In this document: positions 25,401 to 40,400 of the stretch, one piece after another
Layout: every line of letters begins with the position of its first letter
How positions within the stretch are numbered: position 1 is the stretch's first letter
DNA from: Arcuatula senhousia
Taxonomy: Eukaryota > Mollusca > Bivalvia > Mytilida > Mytilidae
Direction of reading: 5' to 3'
DNA length: 64,000 bases
NCBI GenBank assembly: GCA_963971305.1
Contig: OZ020305.1
Span: forward strand, 1,769,001-1,833,000
Notes under the pieces: model-generated
Told to the model about the DNA's origin: nothing
The model's input: only the letters and a program-made list of their open reading frames with translations
Databases searched by the model: none
Position numbers and translations under genes: made by a program

Positions 25401-28400
25401 TAACTGATTTTAGACAGGTTGGTACTTTTACATTGTGGTAACTGATTTTAGACAGGTTGGTACATTTACATTGTGGTTATTGATTTTAGACAGGTTGGTA
25501 CATTTTCAGTGTGGTAATTGATTTGAGACAGGTTGGTACATTTTCAGTGTGATAACTTATTTAAGACAGGTCGGTACATTTCCACTGGGGTAACTGATTT
25601 TAGACAGGTTGGTACATTTTCAGTGTGGTAATTGATTTAAGACAGGTTGGTACATTTTCAGTGTGATAACTTATTTAAGACAGGTCGGTACATTTCCACT
25701 GTGGTAACTGATTTTAGACAGGTTGGTACATTTACATTGTGGTAATTGATTTTAGACAGGTTGGTACATTTTCAGTGTGGTAATTGATTTTAGACAGGTT
25801 GGTACATTTTCAGTGTGGTAATTGATTTAAGACAGGTTGGTACATTATCAGTGTGATAACTTATTTAAGACAGGTTGGTACATTTACATTGTGGTAATTG
25901 ATTTTAGACAGGTTGGTACATTTACATTGTGGTAATTGATTTTAGACAGGTTGGTACATTTACATTGTGGTAATTGATTTTAGACAGGTTGGTACATTTA
26001 CATTGTGGTAATTGATTTTAGACAGGTTGGTACATTTTCAGTGTGGTAATTGATTTAAGACAGGTTGGTACATTTTCAGTGTGATAACTTATTTAAGACA
26101 GGTCGGTACATTTTCACTGTGGTAACTGATTTTAGACAGGTTGGTACATTTTCAGTGTGATAACTGATTTAAGACAGGTTGGTACATTTTCAGTGTGATA
26201 ACTTATTTAAGACAGGTCGGTACATTTCCACTGTGGTAACTGATTTTAGACAGGTTGGTACATTTACATTGTGGTAATTGATTTTAGACAGGTTGGTACA
26301 TTTTCAGTGTGGTAATTGATTTAAGACAGGTTGGTACATTTTCAGTGTGGTAATTGATTTAAGACAGGTTGGTACATTTTCAGTGTGGTAATTGATTTAA
26401 GACAGGTTGGTACATTATCAGTGTGATAACTTATTTAAGACAGGTTGGTACATTTTCAGTGTGGTAACTGATTTAAGACAGGTTGTACATTTTCAGTGTG
26501 GTAATTGATTTAAGACAGGTTGGTACATTTACATTGTGGTAACTGATTTAAGACAGGTTGGTACATTTCCAGTGTTGTAACTGATTTTAGACAGATTGAT
26601 ACATTTTCAGTGTGTTAACTGATTTAAGACAGGTTGGTACATTTTCAGTGTGGTAACTGATTTAAGAAAGGTTGATACAGTTTCAGTGTGGTAACATATT
26701 TAAGAAAGGTTAATACAGTTTCTGTGTGGAAACATATTTAAGCCAGATTGGTACAGTTTCAGATGGAAGGTTGGTACAGTTTCAGTGTGGAAACATATTT
26801 AAGACAGGTTGGTACAGTTTCAGATGGAAGGTTTGTACAGTTTCAGTGTGGAAACATATTTAAGACAGGTTGGTACAGTTTCAGATGGAAGGTTGGTACA
26901 GTTTCAGTGTGGAAATATATTTAAGACAGGTTGGTACAGTTTCAGATGGAAGGTTGGTACATTTTCAGTGTGTTAATTGATTTAAGACAGGTTGGTACAA
27001 TTTCAGTGTTGAAACATATTTAAGACAGGTTGGTACAGTTTCAGATGGAAGGTTGGTACATTTTCAGTGTGTTAATTGATTTAAGACAGGTTGGTACAAT
27101 TTCAGTGTGGAAACATATTTAAGACAGGTTGGTACAGTTTCAGATGGAAGGTTGGTACATTTTCAGTGTGGAAACTTAATTAAGACAGGTTGGTACAGTT
27201 TCAGATGGAAGGTTGGTACATTTTCAGTGTGTTAATTGATTTAAGACAGGTTGGTACAATTTCAGTGTTGAAACATATTTAAGACAGGTTGGTCATTTTC
27301 AGTGTAGGAACTAAATTTAAACAGGTAGATAATAGTTTTGTAAGGGTTTAGTAGAAGAAGACAGTTACACCCGAATTTAATCCTGATTTTTTGAAAATTT
27401 TCTACAGCAAAAACATTTTTTTTAATTGCTTCAAATATTTCATGATGTGACATAAACACTAGCCTCTAGGGATTGTAACAGGTCCAGCTTCGTAAATTTG
27501 TTTAATGTGCCATGTTGATGATAGCAGAGGAGTATAGAATTTGTCTGTTTGTCTTTCCAAATTGGTCCCCTAAGGGTAACTTTTGCACTCTTAGATAGAA
27601 TTTCATGTAACTTACATACACAAAAGCTTATGCTGTGAGGAGAAAGTCTATTGATCTGAACAATAGGTCAAAGGTGAAGGTCAAAAGTTTTGCCTGACGG
27701 GTGATCTCAAGTACTGATCTTGTGTTATCTAACCGCTATCAGCTATGCACATTGTTTTGTGTTTTAACGAATAACTTTCTGACACACTCCTGTACTATAA
27801 ATATATGGGTTATTTGGTCATTTGGTCATAATGATTCTAAATGCCTCCAGCATAGCACTAGATGATCAATGAGTCTTTGTTTTTAAAAGGACCATAAGTG
27901 TTGATCGATGACTAATTGAAAAAAAACTTGGGTCATTGATTGAGAAGGGAAAATAAACTAATATCATTGATTTACCAGCCCATACTCCAGTGCATTATAA
28001 AGGGTATGTATACCACCTGAAGAACATGATTGGTACTAGAAGTTTAAATTTGTAAACGTAGGACTTGTTGTCACGAAATGACAAATTATCCTAAACTCAA
28101 ATGAATTATTCCTTAAATTATACTGTATAATCAGAAGGAAAATGTATAAACCTTCTACTTCCTTAAATATCAATAAGTTCTAAGGCATATTTTCAATAAA
28201 GGCAGATTGTTTTAAAAAAAATGTTCAACATAGGTAATTTTAAGAAAAAAGGATAAGCAGTTGTCCCTAGATATCCTTCAGGTCCCTTGACGTTTTTCCC
28301 CTGCTGGACGTCAGGAACAGTAATTCTTTAGTTCATTGTTTGTCATCTATTTGTAGACTGTTAAATGTAACTAATAGGTAAAACAAGTAAAGAAAAAAGA

Positions 28401-31400
28401 GAAACCTTTTATATCATCTATTGACAATGAACACTTCTGGACATTTATCAAGATCTTATTGCACTGTTAACTCATTTTATGACTGATTCAGTTTTTCCCA
28501 TCCGTATGTTGATGAATGTAATTTGTAGATACAAAGAATCATTGTGAGTGCACGTCAAAATGGTAAATTTAGAGTGCCTTTATTTCTGAAAGAAGTTTTC
28601 TCAGAGCTGAAATGTGTTAGGTGTGGAATTGTTAAGCACTTACTTTAGAAAAAGAATTATAATGTATGTTGAATGCTTTTGACTTTTTATTGAATGCATA
28701 TTTTAGCAATTGAAGTGGATAATGCAAATGCAAAAACAATTAATTGTTTTCATGGCATGAAACTAACATGTGGGTCCAGATATAAATTTGAATAGTTGAA
28801 GATCCTGATATAATCATGTGTATAGACATAGCTTTTCAAAACTGAACAAAAAATCTTTAGTTCCAAAGATGTTGGGTTTAGACAGTTTTTACTTAGGTAT
28901 ACAGACATGATGGTGTACAAAGAGAAAATATATGTATATTGAATTACAGTTATAATTTTTGCCATCTTTGCATCAACATAGGTCAGAGTATTTCTATTTT
29001 GATGTACCTTGTGATGAACTGTTTGAATATTAGATTGTTTACCATCTGAACATTTTAGACTTTTTTGTTTGGGATATTGTGTAAAATTATATGGCTTGGG
29101 TTATGAATGTATGAAATAAAAATCAGTTTGACTGTTTTTGTTGAAATGTTTGACTGGGATTCCACTATGTGAAATGTTAGATGTTGGGCAACACCCTGGT
29201 GGTAGGTCAAGGAAAATATTTTCATAACATTTATTCCATCAACTAGTTATTTGGTCTGCAGCATTATTATTGGGTCCCATATTGATTTGATTTCAGATTG
29301 TGCTATAACAAGCAGGAACTTTTCTGGAGCTCCTGGGTTCATTTTCATTCTTGAATTGCGTTGTTGATTTCTGTGTTTTTTACATTTTGTGTTTCCTGTC
29401 CTTGTCCTTTTGGACTTTTGACACTAGAATGCACATTTTGGTGGCTCTTTGCTTATTTTTTCCTGTTTTATGAGATTTTCCAGTCTTATAATATGAAAAA
29501 TTTTAGATTAACAAAGTGAAGTTACAAGTATCTAAAGTATCAGGTAAAATAAAATGATCACTAAAAATATCTGTAAAAACATTGTCAGTCAGCATCATAG
29601 TGGTACTTAAGACTGAACAAGGTAAAAAAATATAAACAATTTGCATGAGGACCTATATAAATTGATATTTTTGTACTTTAATAGGTTGCCACCGCATCCC
29701 TTTATAACAGTGGTAAACAACAGACCAGATGCTTGGCCACAACTTATACAAGAAATCTGGGCGATGTGTCACAGTGACAATAAATGGTGAGTTGACTAGA
29801 AATCTGGGCGATGTGTCACAGTAATAATAAATGGTGAGTTGACTAGAAATCTGGGTGATTTGTCAATAAATGGTGAGTTGACTAGAAATATGGGCGATGT
29901 GTCAATAAATGGTGACTTGAAATCTGGGCGATGTGTCACAGTGACAATAAATGGTGAGTTGACTAGAAATCTGGGCGATGTGTCAATAATTGGTGAGTTC
30001 ACTAGAAATCTGAGCGACGTGTCACAGTGACAATAAATGGTGAGTTGACTAGAAACCTGGGTGATGTGTCACAGTGACAATAAATGGCGAGTTGACTAGA
30101 AATCTTGGTGATTTGTCAATAAATGGTGAGTTGACTAGAAATATGGGCGATGTGTCAATAAATGGTGACTTGAAATCTGGGCGATGTGTCACAGTGACAA
30201 TAAATGGTGAGTTGACTAGAAATCTGGGCGATGTGTCAATAAATGGTGACTTGAAATCTGGGCGATGTGTCACAGTGACAATAAATGGTGAGTTGACTAG
30301 AAATCTGGGCAATGTGTCAGTGATAATAAATGGTGAGATGACTAGAAATCTGGGCGATGCGTCACATTTATAATAAATGTTGAAATGACTTGAAATCTGG
30401 GTGATGTGTCAATAAATGGTGAGTTGACTAGAAATCTTGGCGATGTGTCAAAGTAACAATAAATGGTGAGTTGACTAGAAATCAGGGCGATGTGTCAAAG
30501 TGACAATAAATGGCGAGTTGACTAGAAATCAGGGCGATGTGTCAATAAATGGTGAATTGACTAGAAATCTGAACGATGTGTCACAGTGACAATAAATGGT
30601 GAGTTGACTAGAAATCTGTGCGATTTGTCACAGTGACAATAAATGGTGAGTTGACAAGAAATCTGGGCGATATGTCACAGTGATAATAAATGGTTAGTTA
30701 ACTTGAAATCTGGGCGATGTGTCACAGTGATAATAAATGGTGAGTTGAGTAAAATTATGGCCAAATTGTCACAGATACAATGAATGGTCAGTTGACCAGA
30801 AATCTGGAGAATGTGTCACAGTGATAATAAATGCCGAGTTGACTTGAAATCTGGTTGATGTATCACAGTGACAATGAATGGTCAGTTGACTAGAAATCTG
30901 TGAAATGTTTCACAGTAATAATAATTGGTGAGTTAACAAGAAATATCGGGGCTGTGTCACAGTGATAATAAATAGTGAGTTGACTAGAAATCTGGGTGAT
31001 GTGTAACAGTGTTAATAATGGTAAGTTAGCTCAAAATCTGGGCAAAGTGTCCCAGTGATAATAATTGGTCAGTTGACTAGAAATCTGGGCAATGTGTCAC
31101 AGTGACAATAAATGGCGAGTTGACTAGAAATCTTGGCGATGTGTCAATAAATGGTGAGTTGGCTCAAAATCTGGATGATGTGTCACAGTGACAATAAATG
31201 GTGAGGTGACAAGAAATCTGGGCTGTGTAACAGTGATAATAAATAGTGAGTTTACTAGAAATCTGGGCTGTGTAACAGTGATAATAAATGGTCAGTTGAC
31301 TAGAAATCTGGGCGATGTGTAACAGTGACAATAAATGTTGAGTTGAATAGAAATACGGATGATGTGCCACAGTGATAATAAATGGTGAGTGTTGACTCGG

Positions 31401-34400
31401 AATCTGGGGGATGTGTAACAGTGACAATGAATGCTAAGTTGAATAGAAATCTGGGCGATGAGTCACAATGTAATTAATGGTGAGTTAGTTCGAAATGTGG
31501 GAGATGTGACACAGTGATAATAAATGGTGTGTTGACTAGAATTCAGAGTGATGTGTCACATTGATAATACATGGTGACTTAAATAGAAATCTGGGCGATG
31601 TGTCACAATGTAATTAATGGTGAGTTAGTTGGAAATGTGGGCGATGTGACACAGTGATAATAAATGGTGAGTGTTGACTCTGAATCTGGGCGATGTGTGA
31701 CAGTGATAATGAATGCTAAGTTGAATAGAAATCTGGGCGATGTGTCACAATGTAATTAATGGTGAGTTAGTTCGAAATCTGGGCGATGTGACACAGTGAT
31801 AATAAATGGGGAGTTGACTAGAAATCTGGGTGATGTGTCACAGTGACAAGGAATGATGAGTTGAATAGAAATCTGGGCAATGTGTCACAGTGACAATGAA
31901 TGATGAGTTGACTAGAAATCTGGGCGATGTGTCACAGTGACAACGAATGATGAGTTGAATAGAAATCTGGGCAATGTGTCACAGTGACAATGAATGATGA
32001 GTTGACTAGAAATCTGGGCGATTTGTCACAGTGACAACGAATGATGAGTTGAATAGAAATCTGGGCAATGTGTCACAGTGACAATGAATGATGAGTTGAC
32101 TAGAAATCTGGGGGATGTGTCAAAGTGATATATAATGGTGAGTTGGGTAAATATTTGAAATATCTGATACAGTAGGCTTTTTTTTAAATGACAATGTCAT
32201 AAAAATTATGTTTTTGATTTACTCTGTTTTAATTTCACTTGGACCAACTGCAAAACAGTTATGCTAGTAATGACTCCTTGTTCATGTTGATGTCTGGTGG
32301 ATTTTTGCAGTGCATATTTTAAAGAAGTGCAATGTCTTTATGAATATTGTGTTATTTATTACAGAATCTATCTGGCTTTCATGTTTTGTCTTCCCCAATA
32401 TTAATGACCATTAGTTAATTAGAATGCAGGACACTAAAGTATCCAAGTTTTTTTGTTTCTGTTGCAGACAGGATAGACAGACAGAATTGTTAAAATCCTG
32501 AACGCTGTGCATGCTAATAATGTCTTAAATGGGTCAAACTGCTAAAGTTATGCTACATAATGTACAGAAAAATCATAAATATGTCATGAAATGGGCTTCA
32601 TAACAGGCTTTTAGAACTGTAGGTGGTTATTATGTTACTGAGTCACACTGGGAAGTATTTAATGTTAATATGTAATGTAAACTCTAAAGGAGTTATCTTA
32701 AATATATATAATAACTGGCCATGATTTCAGCCTTTTTATATTCGTCTATCCTAAAAAAGTTATGGTTCAGCAACAATAATTTCAACCAATCTTATACACA
32801 TCAACCTGGCCATATAAATATCAAGGATGAATAGATCATCCTATAATTTATACAAATTTGATGGAAATTAATGATTGTATAAAAGATAAATTATACCCGG
32901 ATTTTTTAACCTTACATCTCATTTATGATATCCTTGTCATTATTACAATGGTTTATTCATGCGAAGATAATTCTTAGCATGGCCTTCATAATATGTTACC
33001 ATAAAGAAAGAAAGTTCTCACATAAACCGAGCGTTAGGAGTTCAACTTCATTAAAACTGCATATGATTTTCTATTGAAAAACAAAACAGATACAAAATAT
33101 TGTAAAGTGGTCTAAAACAATAAAAAGATACATATGAATTATTCTATATTTTTATATTGGCTAAATGTATATAAAATGTTAAAGATAGATATTCCGTTAA
33201 TTGTCCTCTGCCTTGCATTTTATGTTATTTTCCTTTCTATTGGAATATGAATTTTTGTCATGCTTACAAAATTTAAGAAAGCTAGTTTTTATCTTCTTTT
33301 GTCTTGTCATTTTCCCCTTTTAAGATAAACATACTGACTGCAATTCATACTTTATAATGTTAGTAAAAAATATGAATTTCAGAGAAAAAACTGTAGATGA
33401 GAACATTATCAGAAATGTCATTGATTGTTATAATTTACAAAGACGAACAACAAAAGAATTGGGCTTAGTTTTTTTTTATACCATTTCAAAATACAAATGA
33501 CAACAAAGTTCCAGACAATAAATTTTGCTACGCCTGACGCGCGTTTCGTCAATTCAAGACTCATCAGAGGCCCTCTACCAAAAATATTGCAAATGCCAAA
33601 CACTGAATGAATATGAAGAGCATAGAACAGAATAACAAAAATTACCAAACTGGGGAACCAAATTTTTACTAAGATATTCAACCTATGTCTGGGGTAGGAA
33701 GAACCTTAGGGTTTAGACAATTTTGAAATTTAGACGGATAATATAAAGCTTTGATGTATTCTCCAACTCAAAAGTGTTGGTGCCAGAGCGGGCTAACCTC
33801 GGGGAATTTAAACTCCACCAGCAGAGCTAACCTTCACATGTGTTCGAAATACAAATGACAACAAAGTTCCAGACAATAAATTTTGCTACGCCTGACGCGC
33901 GTTTCGTCTATTTAAGACTCATCAGAGGCGCTCTACCAAAAATATTGAAAATGCCAAACACTGTATGAATATGAAGAGCATAGAACAATATAACCAAAAA
34001 TACCAAACTGGGGAACCAAATTATTACTAAGATAATCGACCTATGTCTGGGGTAGGAAGAACCTTAGGGTTTAGACAATTTTGAAATTTTGACGGATAAT
34101 TTAAAGCTTTGAAATTTATTGTTTTAAATGACAGAATTATAATAATAGGTTAGGGATATTTTTGAAGAAAAATAACATTAAATATTATTTGTATCAATAA
34201 TAGATATCAAATAAATACTGCACCATTAGTCCAAACAATAAACTATGTGTGATTCCCATAACATGTCTGAAAAAATAGGTATGTAGGTTTATTTTTATAT
34301 TTTTACCCTTTTTTTACTTTGAGTTAAAGGAGAGTGGAATTAAAGTTTAACAGTGCTTAAGCAAAAAAAGCCTACAAAAAGTTAGGGTAGGCATGAAAAA

Positions 34401-37400
34401 ATAAATATGGTTCGATAGCCGGAAACATAAATATTTTTTCGCCATAAAACTACCATGTGTGACCAATGTGTGACCAAAAGGGGATAAGCTCTTATACAGA
34501 CTCTTTTTATTTACAGTGTAAGACAAAACAGCACCAGGTTGTTGGAGCCTTTCCTGAAGTTTGTCTTACTAGAACCACAACAGAGTCAACAATTCATGTC
34601 CATGAGACAAAGTCTACTGAGGATACTGTTACACACCTCAACAGAGGATTATGTTCTAGACTTCTTAATAAAAGTTTTACCTGGATTTCAGGTAAGTTGA
34701 AAACATGTGTTAATTTAGCGGTGGGCATAAAGGAATCACATTCACCAATGTCTATCCGTCAACAGTGGATTGACAATGTATTAGATTATATGATTAAAGT
34801 TTTACCTGAAATTTAGGATTGTTTAGAAATATTTTTATAATGAGGGCTAAATGAATCACACAGAGGACCATGTAAAGTTTTACCAGGCTTTCAGGTTTGC
34901 TGAGAACATATATGAAATGTTTAGTATATGCCCCTTCTATGATTTGAGGAAATCTAGGATATTTTTTCTCAGTAATGTTTCTGGACTATAAATAGATGCA
35001 TTGATTTAGTCAGAAATATATAAGTATATTTGATCTGATCATAAAGCTTATACTTTATTTCCTCTTTCATTTGTCATAAAATAAATGATAGTGGTCAAAT
35101 TTCAAAGAAGTTTTAATCTTTTTCCCAGTAGTAGAGAGTCTGATTTAGTATATATATTAACGTCTGAAGATGACATTGTCTATGTTGCCATGTATCTTGT
35201 CTGTGTCTTATTCCAGCAGAATTGCCTTGTCAGCCAGATGACATTAGTATGATGGTCACTGAGTATGAAGTTCATACAGTCATTATACCTGCTTTATGCA
35301 GTTAAAAATTTAAAATTGTTTAAAACAGAAGGATTTATTTTCTTTGAGAAAAAAGGCCTAAGGTTCTTGCCATCCCAGACAAAGGTTGATGAACTTAGTT
35401 ATAATTTGTTCTGCAATTTGGTATTATCAGGTTTTTTATTCTTTTGCTCTAAATTCATAATCATATAGTGTTTGTCATTTCAAAATTTTTGGTAGAGGGC
35501 TTCTGATGAGTCTTAAATAGACAAAACGGCATCAGGTATAGCAAAAATTTTGTCTTGAACTATATGTCATCGTTTTAATTTTGAATTTAACAAAATAGAT
35601 TTAAAATAGATTTCAAGTGTAATTATTTTGCTCAATTTTGAAAGGGGTAGTCAGAGTGGAACTCTTTGCTGACATCAGAGACTCTTGTAATTATACACTC
35701 TATGTCTCTAAGCTTTTGTTAAGTTGATCACCTTGCTCTAAAGAGCTACATTCTCTGTAACTCAAAAAAAGATGAAATGCATGTTACAACAATTTGATTT
35801 TTTTTCTCTAAATTCTAAGTAGATTGATTGAAACAATTGTAAACTTAGGTAACTGTTAATTTTTTGTAACAATATGTTTGTTAATTTGTCAAAGAATCCT
35901 CCCTTAGCTAAGAGATGCATTAATGATTGACTGTTCAGCCATAATAATTCTTCACATTCATCGAACCAGTTCTACGATATCATTATAGCTTTTTCCACTG
36001 TAAAATAACTAAAAGATCTTATCATGTGTTAAAACTGAAACCCATTACTGTAACAAAGCTGTTCTAAATTAGATTTTTAATGTATTTTTATGAAGTGACT
36101 AAAATAAAGATTTTTACTATATTTTTTACAGTTCTTATTATCAATTTTTAAATGTTATTTTTCACTTTAAGACAAATTTCGAAATCTGTTAAGTGGAAGT
36201 GTGGTGGAAACAATGTTATAATATATATTTCTTATAATGTTATTTCTTTTCTATGTTTTTCATTAACTACGATTTAATTTAAGTATAACAACAAAAAATA
36301 CTGACAATTTATGCCAATAAAGTTTTGGTTGAATTAACAAACAAAACAAATGTATAATGTCTGAAAGGGCAAAACAGAATCAGTAAACATGAATAAGAAC
36401 AGCACAAAGAGATAAACAACATACAAACACATAAAAACAACTGAATAGCAATCAAAAACTTGAACTCAAGACTTATAAAGGATGCTCTGGCTGGAGTTTA
36501 AGAAATAAAAAAATAGCAGATTAATCGGAAATGTAGAATAAATTAACATACAAACCATTCATAAAACTATAACAATTTGAAAGTCTGCAATGAAGTACCA
36601 TTGACGAAACAATAAACTTTCTTATGGCAAGTGAATATAAAGCCTTTAAAAACAAATCACTTTGATAAAAATTGTTGTTTTTTGATATTTTGATTAAAAC
36701 TGAACATTACTACAAATCCATTTTTATGACATAGTGTTCTATCTCACTTTATATTTTTAGCTGAACACAAGTGAAAGTGTCGCAGTAACCTCTCAGTTTT
36801 TAATTGAACTGTTACCAAGAGTCAACGGAGAGAAGGAGTTACGTACCCTGCTGAGATACGGATTCTCACTATGTCAACAGAGTACTAAACTTCAGATGGG
36901 GTATACCATGCTAGCAGAGACGTTGAAAGAATGTGTTACTAAAAATAACCCTAAGGTATGAGGTAGATGGAATATGTTACTGAAATAGCAGTAAGGTATG
37001 AGGTAGAGGGAATATGTTACTGAAATAGCACTAAGGTATGAGGTAGAGGGAATATGTTACTGAAATAGCAGTAAGGTATGAGGTAGAGGGAATATGTTAC
37101 TGAAATAGCAGTAAGGTATGAGGTAGAGGGAATATGTTACTGAAATAGCAGTAAGGTATGAGACACAGGGAATATCTTACTGAAATATCAGTAAGGTATG
37201 AGGTAGAGGGAATATGTTACTGAAATAGCACTAAGGTATGAAGTAGAGGGAATGTGTTACTGAAAATAGCACTAAGGTATGAGGCAGAGGGAATATGTTA
37301 CTGAAATAGCACTAAGGTATGAGGCAGAGGGAATATGTTACTGAAATAGCACTAAGGTATGAGGTAGAGGGAATATGTTACTGAAATGTCACTAAGGTAT

Positions 37401-40400
37401 GAGGTAAAGGGAATATGTTACTGAAATAGCACTAAGGTATGAGGTAGAGGGAATATGTTACTGAAAAAGCACTTAGATATGAGGTAGAGGGAATATGTTA
37501 CTGAAATAGCACTAAGATATGAGGTAGAGGGAATATGTTACTGAAATAACACTAAGGTGTGAGGTAGAGGAAATATGTTACTGAAATAACACTAAGGTGT
37601 GAGGTAGAGGAAATATGTTACTGAAATAACACTAAGGTATGAGGTAGATGGAATATGTTACTGAAATATCACTAAGAAATGAGGTAGAGGGAATATGTTA
37701 CTGAAATATCACTAAGGTATGAGGTAAAGGGAATATGTTACTGAAATAGAACTAAGGTATGAGGTAGAGGGAATGTGTTACTGAAAAATCACTTAGATAT
37801 GAGGTAGAGGGAATATGTTACTGAAATAGCACTAAGATATGAGGTAGAGGGAATATGTTACTGAAATATCATTAAGGTATGAGTTAGAGGGAATATGTTA
37901 CTGAAATATCACTAAAGTATGAGGTAGAGGGAATATGTTACTGAATATCACTTAAGTATGATGTAAAGAAAATATGTTACTGAAATAGCAGTAAGGTAAC
38001 ATATAGAGGGAATATGTTACAGAAATATCACTAAAGTATGATATAGAGGGAATATGTTACTGAAATAGCACTAACGTATGATATAGAGGGAATATGTTAT
38101 TGAAATAGCACTAAGATATGAGGAAGAGGGAATTTGTGACTGAAATAGCACTAAGATATGAGGTAGAGGGAATATGTTACTGAAAAAGCAGTAGGGGATG
38201 AAGTAGAGGAATTATGTTACTGAAATAGCAAAAGGCTATCCCATTGTTTTTAAGCTGATAAAGAAGTACATGTATATTAGAAATAACAAAAAAGTTTGCA
38301 GCAGAGGGAACATGTTACCTTTAATGTAATGTATTATATACTGAACAAAATGTATGATGGTGAGATTAAAAAATAGAATGATTGCCTGTAAATTAATTTA
38401 ACAGCAAAATTTAAAATGTTGAATTGTAAAAAACAGGGTTATGTTAACTGTTTAAACAAGTTTTAAAGTAAATACACTTGCACATGAATTGCTGTTAAGG
38501 TTAATAGTATATTATTTAGATCACACTGATAGACTGTCAATGAGTAACAATTTTCAATATGTAAAGACGGACTGACTGTCATTTAAATATCATTAAACCT
38601 TCTTGGTCTTTTTCAAATAACTTTGACCTGTATACAACAGTGGTATACTTGACTTATTTATGTCAACAAGTAAATTAACATGAGCTGATTGTTGACAGTG
38701 TGTAAAGATCTAAAGCACTGAGGGAAAAATTGTCAGTTATTTACCATTTAACCCTCATGGTGTTCTACATTTAACAATGACCTGAAAACAACTTGGCTTA
38801 GGTCATTGAGTATCAACCTTTCTGCATGGAATGATTGGAAGAATAGTATGTAAAGATCTATCACACTGACCGACGGACTGTCAGTTATAATATTTCATTA
38901 AACCCTCATGGTCTTTATCAATTGTAGGGTTTATATCAATTGACCATTGCTTGACACCTAAACAAGTAGTTGTTTTAAGCTTCCGTTCTAATACAATTCA
39001 TTGTGAGATACCAGGATTGATCTTGCAGCACCCTGGCCTTGGAACGTATGATTTATCTAGATAATTTGAAGATAATTCCTTCTTTCCTACAACCCTCCGC
39101 CTTTTATTAGTGTTACTTTGATAATGGACTGTGCATAATTTATTGGAATGTAATACCAGAATAAGGGGATGAAACTTTATTGTATTAGGAGATTAGCTAA
39201 TGGTCAACATTAAATCTTTATAGATGTCACACAGTGCTGTCTAATGTTATTTCATCAAATACAAAAATATATGGTTAAGTTTTTGATTTTATGTCCACCA
39301 ACTTTAAGTAGTGTTGATTTCAAACATCTGCCCCTCACATTAAAGTGTACTTTTTAAGTCTTTTTAAATGTCACTCTGTGTTGTCATATGATATTTTCTT
39401 TACGGAAAAAATATATACGATCAGTTGATTTGGTCTTTTCTGTTCCAGACTAGAAACTCTCAAAAGTATAATTTGAACTTTCTAGCTGCCAAAATCTTAC
39501 CTTGATGGATTTTTGGTCGGATTTCAGAGAGGGGAAAATCCTGGTTATAAAATGGTGATTGTCAGGCGGGTGGCGTGCAGTCGGGGAAGAAATTTTCTTA
39601 ACAGTTTTCTCAGCTACTATTTATCATAGCCTCTTGATATTAGATTTATAGCATCTGGGTGAGGTTCCAAAACGTAAATTGATTTCAGGCTTGTCACTCA
39701 ACTACTTTCTTTTTAACAAAAGCCTGCCATATTTGACTTTGCATCTAAATAATTATACAATCTTAACTTCATGACTGTTAAGCAATAGTTCTCTGTTTTT
39801 TCTTTAGACCAATTTGTTATTGGATAAGATTTTCAATTATTTGATTTGATTTTATATGAATATTAAATTGATTATTTTTATTTCAGAAGTTGTTGTCAGA
39901 TGCTGACCTCGTTACTATTTCATCTTTGTTGGTATCAACACCTAAGGCTGCCTTGGTACCAGTCATTGACATCGGTAAGCTGTAGTCTGTTAACTTGTTT
40001 CCCAAAGGTTTAGGAGTCATGTCACTCTGTCTGTCTGTCTCCCTGTCTGATATTTTGTATCCAACTTTATCTACACATGATGGACATGCATACAAAATGT
40101 TTTTTCACAGTTTTTTCACAGTAAATGATATAGAAGTCTAATATTTTGTATACAGCTCTATCTTCTTGTACCATATGGTATATATCATTTTTACGTTCTT
40201 AGATCATCGTCTTCCTGTTCACCCTGAATACTTACTTTTTTACACATAGTAGACTTACATGCCAAATTTCTATCTCAGATTTTAAACCAACTTCATGACA
40301 TAGAGATCATAAATTTACATATTGTCATCTTTTAAAGTAGAACATGGTGTACAGCAATTTTTTTTCGTGTTAGGTCATCTTCTTCCTGTTAAGTCAATAT

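Larger units (their letters stand above)
34692..36760. other. FOCAD intron 5
   Basis: Holds a family A copy at 35345-35575 and a family B tail at 36355-36500; the remainder is AT-rich without recognised features. An acceptor-like TTATTCCAGCAG (35208-35219) is followed by stops in the required phase. Confidence 0.5.

Noticed and set aside
18050..27310. CRISPR-like direct repeats (also 29751, 36929, 46115)
   Set aside because: Units abut with no unique spacers and the DNA is intron-containing eukaryotic sequence; these are satellites and minisatellites.
29796..31427. Repetitive ORFs of 63-99 codons on both strands
   Set aside because: Artefacts of the E4-derived minisatellite.
32302..32398. 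Candidate extra exon after TTTTTGCAG encoding CAYFKEVQCLYEYC
   Set aside because: E4 joins E5 in phase with the same residue spacing as vertebrate focadhesin; no donor follows before the TAA at the end of this frame.
34466..34816. 116-codon ORF containing CKTKQHQVVGAFPEVCLTRT
   Set aside because: It covers exon E5 in the wrong frame. The phase set by E4 and the similarity to focadhesin require the frame reading LLEPFLKFVLLEPQQ.
35208..35306. Candidate exon after TTATTCCAGCAG (ELPCQPDDISMMVTEYEVHT)
   Set aside because: That open frame is not compatible with the phase 0 junction between E5 and E6, and the compatible frame has an early stop.
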